Origin: Metellina segmentata
Lineage: Eukaryota > Arthropoda > Arachnida > Araneae > Tetragnathidae
Direction of reading: 5' to 3'
Assembly (NCBI GenBank): GCA_947359465.1
Contig: OX375883.1
Span: 95,244,293-95,308,292, forward strand
DNA: 64,000 nucleotides
The notes under the pieces are model-generated. The model did not search any database, had not been told where the DNA came from, and worked only from the letters and a program-made list of their open reading frames with translations. Positions 18,001 to 26,010 of this stretch are shown one piece after another; the stretch's first letter is position 1; each line of letters opens with the position of its first letter. The position numbers were made by a program, and so were the translations under genes.

Positions 18001-18851
18001 TTTTTAACATTAACTACAGCATTTTTAAGTTTTATGACTTGCGGTAACTCTACGAAGCTAGTTCCTCTTAACGGAGAGTATTTATTTAGTCTTATTTCTA
18101 ATTGCTCTATAGAATGAATGGACCAACCTGAATCTTTCGTTGCAAATTCTTCGCTTTCTTTGAGAATTTTTTCAGAGGCCGTTTTAAACACTTCGTCTAT
18201 GTCATTTGTAGAAAGAATTATCTTATTTCTTGTTTTAAAGGAACACACTTTTTTCACTATCGGACCTTCTTCTTCTGTAACCTTTTGATAAATACACTTC
18301 AGATGGAAATTTACTTTTTGCTCGTGATGCTGAAGGGCTTCTTGAATCACATCTACAACGTCTATTCTCTTTTGCCTCATGAAATCCTCAATATCAATAA
18401 TTCCTTCGGGATTATTCAGAGTCCATGTAGAAAGTCTATTTCCAAACGCACTCTCTTTCAATCGCACAGTTCGAGAAGAGGTTTCATTCGCTGTTATCGA
18501 AGGGCCTGCATCTGTTGAAGTTGAAGGTAAATTTCCTCCCCGTTTGACTCGCTTGTTTTCGGTAGATGAGGGCTCGGATGATTTTCTTTTCTGCAACTGC
18601 TGATGTTGTTTTTTATGACGCGTAAGCGCGTCCAGTCGCGAAAATGTTTTTTGGCACTCATTACACTGAAAATCTTTTCCATCGTGTACACTTTCAATAT
18701 GTCGTTGCAAGGCTGATTTTCTGCTGAAGCGTGAGTCACAAAAGATGCAAAAGAAAGAGTTATTATCATGTACTGACGAAACGTGACGTTCCATATTGAA
18801 CTTGGAGCTGAATTCCTTATTGCACTGGATACATTTGAAACTAGCCATCAT
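15099..18851 (-). CDS. polB: Protein-primed DNA polymerase B with N-terminal zinc fingers
   Basis: 1250 aa from the first real ATG (18851-18849). Three C2H2 fingers open the protein (residues about 7-84: CIQC, CIFC and CNEC starts). A conserved Polinton N-terminal region follows (NFDNECFRWAILAAMFP, about 283-300), then a Cys-rich segment (CRRC...H...C, about 405-430). The 3'-5' exonuclease has Exo I D461/E463 (YADFEAL), an endonuclease VII-like C-x2-C...DHDH...G-x2-RG...CN insertion (about 556-590), Exo II NLSGYD (about 605-610) and Exo III Y752/D756. Polymerase motifs are LDANNLYGW (A, 851-859), KLMNNAIFGKT (B, 991-1001) and YTDTDS (C, 1089-1094). It copies the element using a protein primer at the TIRs. 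The frame is intact. Confidence 0.95.
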   Translation of the reverse strand: MMASFKCIQCNKEFSSKFNMERHVSSVHDNNSFFCIFCDSRFSRKSALQRHIESVHDGKDFQCNECQKTFSRLDALTRHKKQHQQLQKRKSSEPSSTENKRVKRGGNLPSTSTDAGPSITANETSSRTVRLKESAFGNRLSTWTLNNPEGIIDIEDFMRQKRIDVVDVIQEALQHHEQKVNFHLKCIYQKVTEEEGPIVKKVCSFKTRNKIILSTNDIDEVFKTASEKILKESEEFATKDSGWSIHSIEQLEIRLNKYSPLRGTSFVELPQVIKLKNAVVNVKNFDNECFRWAILAAMFPAKENPSRISNYESYKDSLNFTGINFPTKPEECKRFEKNNDISINIYSFKKDFVIFPLVITNTLKSKHVDLLLIKNEDKFHYCAIQSLSRLVSTQLTKGKRKQYICRRCLCFFASTEKLQDHDELCKSHDPCKIEMPTDENKWVFFKNTKHSAFIPYVVYADFEALTEKVHSCEPFNNTSYTNATQKHRAISFCYYIVSSTGYCKPPVVYRGEDASQKFIDCLEKEALIIEENYKNPLPMKELNVEQQQHHEEAETCFMCEKPFIVGGDLKVKDHDHISGQYRGAAHSSCNLNYKLPNFIPVFFHNLSGYDSHLFIRELSHNSKHDISIIPSTEEKYISISKKVGKYINLRFLDTMKFMASSLESLAKNLQKEDFFHIRMHFSSNWELLVRKGIYPYDYMDTITKFDEPQLPEKDAFFSSLNEENISEEDYSHAQQVWKSFNVNTLGEYSDLYVQTDVLLLSDVFENFRALCMKSYKLDPAWYFTAPSLSWDAMLKSTAVNIELLTDYDMHMFVEQGIRGGVSQCSHRHATANNKYMEKYDETKPSSFLMYLDANNLYGWAMSQKLPLKDFQWCDVSDINTVRNDSQFGYILDVDLEYPQELHNLHSDFPLAAINSVPPGYKDKRLLLTLDKKERYVLHYKALLHYLDLGLVLKQIHRAIKFKETEWLKSYIVLNTNMRAKARNAFEKDFFKLMNNAIFGKTIENIRRRVDIRLCSNVKSAEKLISKPNFGHRTIFSENLVAIHMQKTKMFFNKPICIGMSILDISKTLMTDFHYNVMSKEYGENVKLLYTDTDSLIYYIYTDDFFEDMKKHLDLYDTSEFPENNLYGIKNVNKKVVGKMKDENNGKIMTDFIGLRSKMYAYKVEGKKNDCKRLKGIKKKTVEKDIHFENYLNCLLSNKFTYASMNLIVSKYHTLYTVTQNKLALSSSDSKRYILEDGIHTLPWGHCSIVV

Positions 18852-19731
18852 AAATGTATTTGATATCAACTGGAGCAATAGCAACTATAACAAGATCAAC
18901 AGTCAATAAACTTCTTCAACATCCTCCAAGCCAAGTAATGCTTCTCGAGTACCTGATGTACATCAAACTAACAGTTCAGGACAGACTGAATATCGAGCTT
19001 CAAGTGTTGCAAAGCACAAGTTTGAAGAAGGTTGTATATCATCTGCATCTAAATGTAATGCAGGTGTTCGAACAACAAAAGAGGTGGTTTGGGGGGCCTT
19101 CCCTCACACAGACGTCACACACACACACGCATCCTTGAAGAGATGATCACTGACTAGCGCTTTTGATGGAACGAGTTTGGAAGCTTAGAATGAGGCAGGA
19201 ATGTAACGCAGGTGTTCGAACAACAAAAGAGGTGGTGGTGGGGGACCTTCCTTCACACACTAACATTCTCGAAGAGATGGTAAATGCGTCTAGCGCTATT
19301 GTCAGCGTCTAAACCTAAACCTTGACTAGGAAAGTATTGAAATGCAAGTGGGATTAGCTAGCAATAAGTCAGCATTCCTGACAAAACGTACAAAGCAGTG
19401 AAACTTCTAGCAAAGTGGTAGGTTGGAATCCAGATGTGATCAGATAAAGAGCAGTGGTCCCTGAATACGGTGTTACTAAACAATGGAACCCAGACGTACA
19501 TGGGAAAACAAGATGGGACTTGACTGACCAAGGTTTAGCGTTTCGTTATTGAATGAAAATGTGTATAACAGTCATTCTTTTTTTTAACAAAAAAAAAAAA
19601 AACGTTCGTAATTTAAAAGTTTGAGGCTTCCAGTCGATCCAATTGATTTAAAGAACACAAATATCTTTCAGTGTACATCAATATTAACACTGGGTTCTAG
19701 TTCAGGGACAAACAAAGGTTTTATCACAAAT
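18852..19731. promoter_or_regulatory. 880-bp spacer upstream of the polymerase gene
   Basis: No credible ORF. It holds the likely polymerase promoter and a direct repeat pair of about 80-95 bp (19052-19145 and 19200-19280; block gcaggtgttcgaacaacaaa, then gaggtggt, then gaagagatg), plus (cacaca)n near 19107-19128. This non-coding block is large for a Polinton. Confidence 0.45.
19052..19280 (+). repeat. Direct repeat pair upstream of polB
   Basis: Two copies 148 bp apart, 19052-19145 and 19200-19280, sharing ggtgttcgaacaacaaaaga and the trailing gaagagatg. The ttcgaa palindrome sits in the core of each. Confidence 0.7.
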
Positions 19732-20457
19732 TTATACAAGAATTTTACGAAATGTTAAGTTAATTCTAGGACATGATGCAATTGCACGGGGTAAGCTATG
19801 TAACCAAAATCGATTCGTTGGGTATTTTATAACGAGTAAGCTTCCATTGTCTAGAAACATTTTTAAAGAGTTGTAGTTCTTTCTAGAAAATACAAATTGT
19901 CTTTTTTGTCCAAATGAAACAGACGCTATGGGTGCTTTAAGGTCCAAGTCCTTCTCGTTGTCTTTATGGGCGCCTATGCAGTCCTTCCCATCTTTATAAC
20001 GATTCACCAATACAAAATTAAAACTTGCACCAATTATTCGTTCCACTTCTCCCTTTATTTCCAATAGTAAGGGAGACCAAGGCTTAGTTGTAATACAAGA
20101 TCCGCTAAAGGCATAGCTTATTCCTTTGTCTCCGTATGCTGCAAGTTGTCTAGGTACATAATATCTTTTACCGTAAATTTCTATTGTAGTTTCCTCTTTC
20201 TTTAAATACGTTAATTCGTTTTCCAGTCGACGGAAATAGGTCCAACCATCACAATCTGTAAACAATTTACCATACTCATAGCATAGAGAATCTTTACAAT
20301 ATTTCTGAAAACAAAGTCTTTTGTCTGCAAGCTGGAAGCTATTTGGATCTAATTCACCCATTAATGAATCAGATACTTGAGTTTCATCGACCGCAGAATA
20401 GATTTTCACTTTTTTATCCGTTATAGGATAATATCCGAAATTAAATGATCGCTTCAT
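19732..20457 (-). CDS. Polinton AlkB-like 2-oxoglutarate/Fe(II) dioxygenase
   Basis: 241 aa. Residues about 44-240 match the AlkB/ALKBH2-type DNA repair fold: PRQLAAYGD (102-110), NRYKDGKDCIGAHKDNE with Fe ligands H164 and D166, the distal ligand H220 (FWLHSLPR), and 2-oxoglutarate-binding R231/R237 (RINLTFR). All ligands are present, so the enzyme may be active. The family removes N-alkyl damage such as 1-methyladenine and 3-methylcytosine by oxidative demethylation, acting in nucleus or particle factory. Its first 35 codons and promoter are the right TIR, shared with the PC4-like gene, and the first 43 residues are not part of the AlkB fold. AlkB is not a standard Polinton gene, so capture from a host is likely. 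Confidence 0.88.
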   Translation of the reverse strand: MKRSFNFGYYPITDKKVKIYSAVDETQVSDSLMGELDPNSFQLADKRLCFQKYCKDSLCYEYGKLFTDCDGWTYFRRLENELTYLKKEETTIEIYGKRYYVPRQLAAYGDKGISYAFSGSCITTKPWSPLLLEIKGEVERIIGASFNFVLVNRYKDGKDCIGAHKDNEKDLDLKAPIASVSFGQKRQFVFSRKNYNSLKMFLDNGSLLVIKYPTNRFWLHSLPRAIASCPRINLTFRKILV

Positions 20458-20968
20458 GTTTTCCTCTCAAAGCACTAAGGAACAGGAATGAACACGTTTG
20501 AAGATACAAGTGATTATCCAAGAGCTCAGCGACACGTCCTCCTCTGGGGTATTTTTGCAGTCAAACTAAACTTACTGGACAAACCTGTTAGATTGGGTAC
20601 AGGTGTTGCCATTCTACAAGCCCACAAATAACCTTATTACATACCATTGCCAGATTCGGTCTTAAAACATTTCTTTCCAACATTCACCTTTTCATGTCAG
20701 AAACTTACAACTCTACTCGAAGTAGAAGTCAAACAACTCTACTGTCGAGTGACGTCATTCCACGTGTTTGATTTCACGTTTCAACACGTTCGAAAGACGT
20801 TATTCTCCATCCCCACCACGTGTTTGATTTCACGTTTCAACACGTTCGAAGGATGTCATTCTCCAGCACATTCACCTTTCTATGTCTGAAATACTAAAAC
20901 TTGAACCGAAACTCACAGTGGTCTTATGCTTCAGCATAGTCTCTCTTAATTGCAGAGGATGATACTAG

Positions 20969-21041
20969 GTATTCCCGGCCGAACGGTTAAAAGCGTTTCA
21001 AAACGGGCAGCCGGGAATACTTTTGCAGCGGGTTCGATTCC
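20969..21041 (+). other. tRNA-like hairpin with A/B-box matches (right TIR)
   Basis: Stem arms at 20969-20979 and 21010-21020, A-box-like GGCCGAACGGTTAA at 20977-20990, B box GGTTCGATTCC at 21031-21041. The poly-T run at 21053-21061 could end polymerase III transcription. Confidence 0.5.
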
Positions 21042-21760
21042 AAGTTGAAGAACTTTTTTTTTCTACACTTAAATAAAGAATAATTGTACATTTTCTGAAA
21101 AAAAATCATTTACTTCTCAATCTCCTCAGTAGATGGCGATACTAGTCATCATGTATGTAAAACAAGCAAATTATATTGCTCCACCACCGAGTTGATGACG
21201 TCATGCTCCACCACATTGACATTTTCTGTAAAATATCAATTATTTCTCAATCTCATCAGTAGATGGCGCCACCAGTTATAATATATGTAAAACAAGTCAA
21301 CTCCATTGCTCCACCACCGAGGTGATGACGTCATACTCCACCACCCACATCCAAGTCTCTGTCAGTGTTGCCATTCCAAAAAAGCTAAAGTCCGGTAAAA
21401 AACCTTTAAAAAACATCAAAATCCGAGAAACCGAAACTAACAACTCAACTCCACGCTCCACCCACCCACCTCCAAGTCTTTGTCAGTGTTGCCATTCCAA
21501 AAAAGCTAAAGTCCGGTAAAAAAAACCTTTAAAAAACATCAAAATCCGAGAATCCGAAACTAACAACTCAACTCCACTCGATGAGAAACCGAAACCAACA
21601 ACTCAACTCGCCGAGAAACCGAAACTAACAACTCAACTCGTTACAACGTCATTTCCGGCAGCAGGAGGAAACAACTCAACTCAACTTCCGGTTATGACGG
21701 CACTTCCGACAGCAGGAGGAAACAACTCAACTCAACTTCCGGTTATGATGTCACTTCCTG

Positions 21761-21775
21761 TGACGTCACTTCCGG
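21761..21775 (-). promoter_or_regulatory. ETS-CRE composite site at the element tip (right)
   Basis: Reverse-complement copy of 6010-6024 in the right TIR. Confidence 0.55.
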
Positions 21776-21845
21776 TACAACTCAACTCAGCTCGATTTCT
21801 CCACCTCCTCCACCACTGTTTTGGAAACCGCATTTCTTCACTACT

Positions 21846-21851
21846 CTAATC
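21846..21851. repeat. Polinton target-site duplication, right
   Basis: CTAATC, matching 5934-5939. Confidence 0.93.
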
Positions 21852-21997
21852 CTCAGTGTCTGACGAAATCAGACAAGGTCCATAAGTCCGTTGACTCCTA
21901 AAAAATCAAGTACAATGAAAGTGGTCAGAGTAGATATCTTCTCTAGAGAGGCCCATGCAGTCCAAGATGTGCTCAGCAGTGGCCGACTGGACAAGAC
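21852..21997 (-). pseudogene. Non-LTR retrotransposon, C-terminal coding remnant
   Basis: On the minus strand one frame ends FIVLDFLGVNGLMDLV then stop, the extreme C-terminus of R1/Jockey-like ORF2 proteins of arthropods. It continues the frame interrupted at 22816 by the MITE. The Polinton inserted about 10 bp beyond, in the 3' UTR. Confidence 0.65.
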
Positions 21998-22807
21998 GGT
22001 ACAGCTACACTCTACGTTTATGAGTGATGGCAACGGCTTGGCGATTTTTTTTGGCGCACTTCTAGTAACGAGTTACGATAAATTAAGGCAACCCATCTTT
22101 CGTTGCTGTTGTTGTGGTTTTCATGGCAACCTCGGCAAACGGAAACTTTTAATTTTCATTTTGAATATTCTAGAAAGTTCTTCCAAAATCCTTTAAAGTC
22201 GTTTGATTTCATTGATTCGTTTGAAATTTTTTATTTCCTCCCATTGGTTATTTTGTTTTTAAAATATCCTTTGATTCCATTGGTCCTTTTAAATCGTTTT
22301 CTGTGATACCATTGGTCCTTTTATTTGTATTTTGACAGTTGTGGAATTTTTATTTCGTTATAGTAGTTTTTTCATGACAAGATTAAGAGTTTTGTTGTTT
22401 TGACCATTTTCGTTTTCATTATTGTTTTACGAGAGAATTCTGACTTTATCAGGTATTATTTCTTGCTTTTTTTTCTTTTGTAAATCTTTTTCCTTTTTCA
22501 ACATGCTCACTGTATTTAGTGTAATTGATAAGTTTCAGGTTATTCTTACCATTCGTAGCTTAGTTTCTCTGCTGGTTCACAAATGTGTTTTGATATGTGC
22601 TTAAGCTTACTACTTTTTGTGAAAGTTTTTTAAAGATATACTTTTTAAAACGTTCTGAGAAATATGTTTAAAAAGTGTGTTGCAAAAAGAAAAAAAATTG
22701 TGACATTAGAGTTATGAAATAATTCTTTACTTGGCAACTTTAGAAGTGCGCCAAAAAAATCGCCAAAGCCGTTGCCATCCCTCATAAACGTAGAGTGTAG
22801 CTGTACC
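21998..22807. mobile_element. 810-bp MITE with 67-bp inverted ends
   Basis: Ends 21998-22064 and 22741-22807 are reverse complements (ggtacagctacactctacgt, then ggcgcacttcta). They are flanked by an exact 8-bp duplication, GACAAGAC (21990-21997 and 22808-22815). The interior is T-rich with no transposase. An 8-bp duplication suits hAT and some other superfamilies, but the GGTACAG tip is not the usual hAT start. It inserted into the LINE coding region. Confidence 0.85.
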
Positions 22808-22815
22808 GACAAGAC

Positions 22816-23260
22816 TTTTACACCCTCATTAAACGAAAGGCTCTTGAGGTGATCACTGGCAAGACAAGAGAGCCCAGACTTGGAGCCTCTGTCACAAGCA
22901 AAGGACAGTATCAGTCCATGCGTTTTACCCATATACCAATGGCGAACAGGAGGCTCCATCCACTTCGTCATTCAATGGGATTTTTACAAGGAAAAGAGTG
23001 CCAGGTAAGTGAGTGGAGAGGAAGAGTCTGTTGGAAGTCCGCAGCCTTCCTTAGCGAGCGTGTCTGCCATTTCGATGCCGTGAATGTCTTCATGGGAAGG
23101 AATCCATTGCAAGTGGTCCTCGTGGTGCAACGAAAGCTCCTTCATCTTATGTATGATGGAAATACTGGTCTTGTCGCCCACAAGTGTCCAGTTGCAGAGG
23201 TGTTGGAGAGAGCTGCGGCTATCAGACAGAATCCAAAGGTTCACCAAAGTCCTTTTCGGT
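22816..23260 (-). pseudogene. Non-LTR retrotransposon RNase H region, remnant
   Basis: On the minus strand it reads LWILSDSRSSLQHLCNW, then LQWIPSHEDIHGIEMADTLA (RNase H with the SDS and SH...AD motifs), then HWYMGKTHGLILSFACDRGS and HLKSLSFNEG, the usual downstream segment. Internal frameshift near 22985. The element is cut by the MITE and then by the Polinton. Confidence 0.75.
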
Positions 23261-23354
23261 TAATATAGCCTCAATAATACATTGTAGCGATTTTGAAATA
23301 TGGTTCAAAACATTTTCATATTGAAAATGCCATTTTTCTTGCTGTTGCGTGGCC

Positions 23355-23530
23355 GCGGTTTACCGGTTGAAAGAGCATCGGATTAGCAAGTGGAGGGTTG
23401 CGGGTTCGAATCCAGCCTAAGACAGTCGGGTACAAAGTGGGCTGGTGCGCGTTAAATAAGTCGTGTCCTCTAATGTACTCATGTTGGAATTGCGTGGGTT
23501 TAGAAGAGTGGGGAGCTAGCTCAGGCGTTG
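23355..23530 (+). repeat. SINE A-related copy with clear B box
   Basis: Head gcggtttaccggttgaaaga as A box, GGTTCGAATCC as B box (23402-23412), then SINE A-like body (tgggctggtgcgcgttaaat, then agctcaggcgttg). Truncated tail. Confidence 0.65.
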
Positions 23531-23644
23531 TAATCAATTTTTAATTCGAAATTTTATCATATTATCACAAGTTCATTTTGCAGGGGTTTTTGAATGCTTG
23601 AAAAACATTTGAAATTGTTATATAATTTTTCTTACTTGTGCGAG

Positions 23645-23830
23645 TCCGCGGTATCCCGATTGGAAGAGCATCGGTATACAACTGGACGGTTGCAACTTAA
23701 AATCCAGGAAAAGACCGTCGTGTAGAAGAAAAGGTAAGTGCACTTTAAATCCGTTGTGGCGTCTATAGTTCTCACGTTGGAAATTAGGATGCAAATCTTA
23801 AAAAGTGCTTATGCAGTTTACCATACAGTG
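23645..23830 (+). repeat. SINE A-related copy, diverged
   Basis: cgcggtatcccgattggaag head, aaagaccgtcgtgta and ctcacgttgg body blocks. The B box is lost. It ends beside a Helitron. Confidence 0.5.
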
Positions 23831-23841
23831 AAGTTTTGCAA

Positions 23842-24491
23842 TCTATATATATAATTCTCTTACGTGGCACGCAAAAAAGACGTTATTTGTAATCGCATTT
23901 TGGCAACACTGTACGATTGTTTGTTTATCGCGAAATCTCGCGCATCGATTGAATTTATAGCGTTATCGGATGAAATTTTATTGAAAAAAAAAAGGAAATT
24001 TTAATGAGCTGTTGCAGTTAGTTTATAATAGAAATCAAAGAAAGCGGAGGATCTTTTCAGGGCCATTTAAAAAACAGACCTTTTCAGGGCCAACAATTAT
24101 AGTTCAAGACGCTTGCACTACAACATTCGGCAACAAACTCAACGAAAAAGTGTGGGTCGTTTGAGTGCTGGGAAAATGTACACACAAACAACATGCTGGG
24201 TATTCAATTTCCAAAAAGCAACGCTCACATTTCGAGTCAAAATTTGCACAAAGTTTTCATTTGAATTCTGATTTTAAAGATACTGTATATATTTTTTCTG
24301 TAATACAGCAAATTTAGATTTGAAAAACATTTTTTTGGTAACATATTTTGTAAACAATCCCTTCTGCTAGGACACATGTCTTCATTGAGGCGAGCGAAGC
24401 GAGCATAGGTTCACGCAGCGAACCAATGAGGATTGCGAAGCAATCTTCCGGGGGTTGGCGAGCGTTAGCGAGCAGGGGGCAGGCCCCCTAG
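23842..24491 (+). mobile_element. Non-autonomous Helitron, copy 1
   Basis: 650 bp. It starts TCTATATATATAATTCTC and ends in a GGGGG...CCCCC hairpin followed by CTAG, inserted between A (23841) and T (24492) with no target duplication, the Helitron signature. Three copies in the window share both ends. The last 110 bp form a run of short palindromes (gcgagcgaagcgagc, gattgcgaagcaatc, gcgagcgttagcgagc). It encodes no Rep/helicase. Confidence 0.85.
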
Positions 24492-24734
24492 TAGAATTTA
24501 ATATACAGATTAAATAATCACACTATCAGCGTATAAGCGAACAGTTTCATTTCTGTATGAGTAGTAAAAGCGGTGGATTCTGTTTAGTATTTCACCGGAA
24601 CTCAAGCGATTTTGGCATCTGAAGCTTACAAACATTGCATCCCAGGATGAGAAGATGGCTGTTCTCAAAGTGTAGTAACAATTCAAATAGTTACACAATT
24701 CCATTCAGTCCACCTTTAGCATAAGTCAGAATGC

Positions 24735-24933
24735 TGCCCTAGTTTTCCTATGGGACTTCGAATCAAAGGTAGGTAAGTATTTTTAAAACGTCGCACTGGA
24801 GTATCGGGCTTTTGGCGAAGGCCCGTGATCATTTCCCGAAAGGAACGGTCCAATTACGACACCATGTAAATTTGATCCACGGTCGGATGACGAGGTCACA
24901 CCTGATCTGGCAACACACTCTCTTTATGCTTGG
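24735..24933 (-). repeat. Old SINE A copy, target of a younger one
   Basis: Diverged tail and body (aggtaggtaagt, then gatccacggtcggatgacga). It is interrupted at 24933 and resumes at about 25346-25440 (cacgaactcgacggtctgtt). Confidence 0.55.
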
Positions 24934-25331
24934 TAATTGGTAATTTTTAGTTCACGTCGTACTAGAGCAACACAACGGGCTATTGACGACGGTCCGGGTA
25001 ATGGTAATGGTAATTTTAGTTAACGTCGTACTAGAGCAACACAACGGGCTATTGACGACGGTCCGGGATCAGTCCCTTGAGGGAAAGATCCGAGGACAAC
25101 ACCTCGTAATTTTGAACCACGGTCAGGTGACGAAGCAACACCTGAGCTGGCACCCCACTCTCCAAACTTCCACGCCAACCCAACGTGAGGACTTTTGGCC
25201 ACGACAGATTTAAGGTGTACCAGCCGCCTCTACACCATACGCTTACAAACATCCCTGCCCGGACCCGGATTCGAACCAGGTACCTTCCTATCTAGAGGCT
25301 AACACCTTAACCACTATACCGGTTGGTCGGC
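24934..25331 (-). repeat. SINE family A with duplicated tail
   Basis: Flanked by the 14-bp duplication CTCTTTATGCTTGG (24920-24933 and 25332-25345). The plus-strand left end carries the terminal roughly 60 bp twice (24950-25000 and 25011-25070, both with cgtcgtactagagcaacaca), so the tail is doubled. The head with GGTTCGAATCC is complete. Confidence 0.9.
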
Positions 25332-25440
25332 CTCTTTATGCTTGGATAGCACATTAACGTGTGGACATTTTAAGCCACTGCAGATTTAACGTGTACCTTT
25401 CCCCACGAACTCGACGGTCTGTTTTATCCTTTTACAAGGG

Positions 25441-25997
25441 ATTTGACTTGCACTTAGCGATCTCTCGTCCTACAGAAAAGTATTTTAAGCGTGCTTTATT
25501 ACCTTCTAATGGTGTCGGATTTCCTTTTCAGGAACAATATGCAAAATGATTTATTTCAACTTAACTATTCGAAAATTTCAAAAACTGCTCCTGCATTCTG
25601 GTAGCATATCTTTCAATGAACTTTGAAAAATATAATTAGAATTTCAAAAATGGGCACTTTAGAGAGAAATGAATTAAAAACCAAATTGGAAACTTGATAT
25701 TTTCAATGCAGTGATGCAGTTTCTCTCTCATTGAAGTGATACTAAACAAATATGCGATAGTATTTGCTCTGAAGTTTTACGATCTTTCTAAAATAAATTC
25801 GAATCATCTTTTTAAAATTTTAGAATATGCGATATTTAAGTTGGTGAAGTACACTTAGAAAAATAAAATTTTTCCTAGTAACTGGACATTCATAGATCCA
25901 ACATTGAAACTTTTATTTTCGAGACTACAAAAAATATGTTTATTCAAGGTGGCCCAAATTGTATTTGTATGTAAATTTTAAAATAGGAAACGCTGAT
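25441..25997. other. Unassigned AT-rich DNA
   Basis: No gene, repeat ends or motif recognised. Confidence 0.3.
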
Positions 25998-26010
25998 GTG
26001 CAGAGGCTTG

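Larger units (their letters stand above)
5940..21845. mobile_element. Maverick/Polinton DNA transposon (virus-like), end to end
   Basis: 15,906 bp with termini AGTAGTGAAG and CTTCACTACT, TIRs of about 1.45 kb and a perfect 6-bp target duplication. The gene order from left is PC4-like (+), then on the minus strand a membrane protein, two small unknowns, packaging ATPase, protease, major capsid, pVI-like, penton, integrase, PolB and AlkB-like. This is the full replication, integration and virion module of a Polinton, so the element could in principle have made particles. Near-identical TIRs and the intact duplication point to a fairly recent insertion. The penton gene has one stop, so this copy is probably not autonomous. 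Confidence 0.95.
20353..21845 (-). repeat. Polinton right terminal inverted repeat
   Basis: Mirror of 5940-7381, running into the first 35 codons of the AlkB-like gene. It carries one extra unit of about 51 bp near 21660-21720 (cagcaggaggaaacaactca block) and a few single-base differences. Confidence 0.93.

Noticed and set aside
18852..18884. Eleven extra N-terminal residues on the polymerase
   Set aside because: The frame begins with TTG; the first ATG is at 18851 and is followed directly by the zinc fingers.
20647..20889. 80-aa frames found in both TIRs (6845-7087 and 20647-20889)
   Set aside because: They cover the internal tandem repeats and E-boxes, have no family match, and exist twice only because the TIRs are identical.
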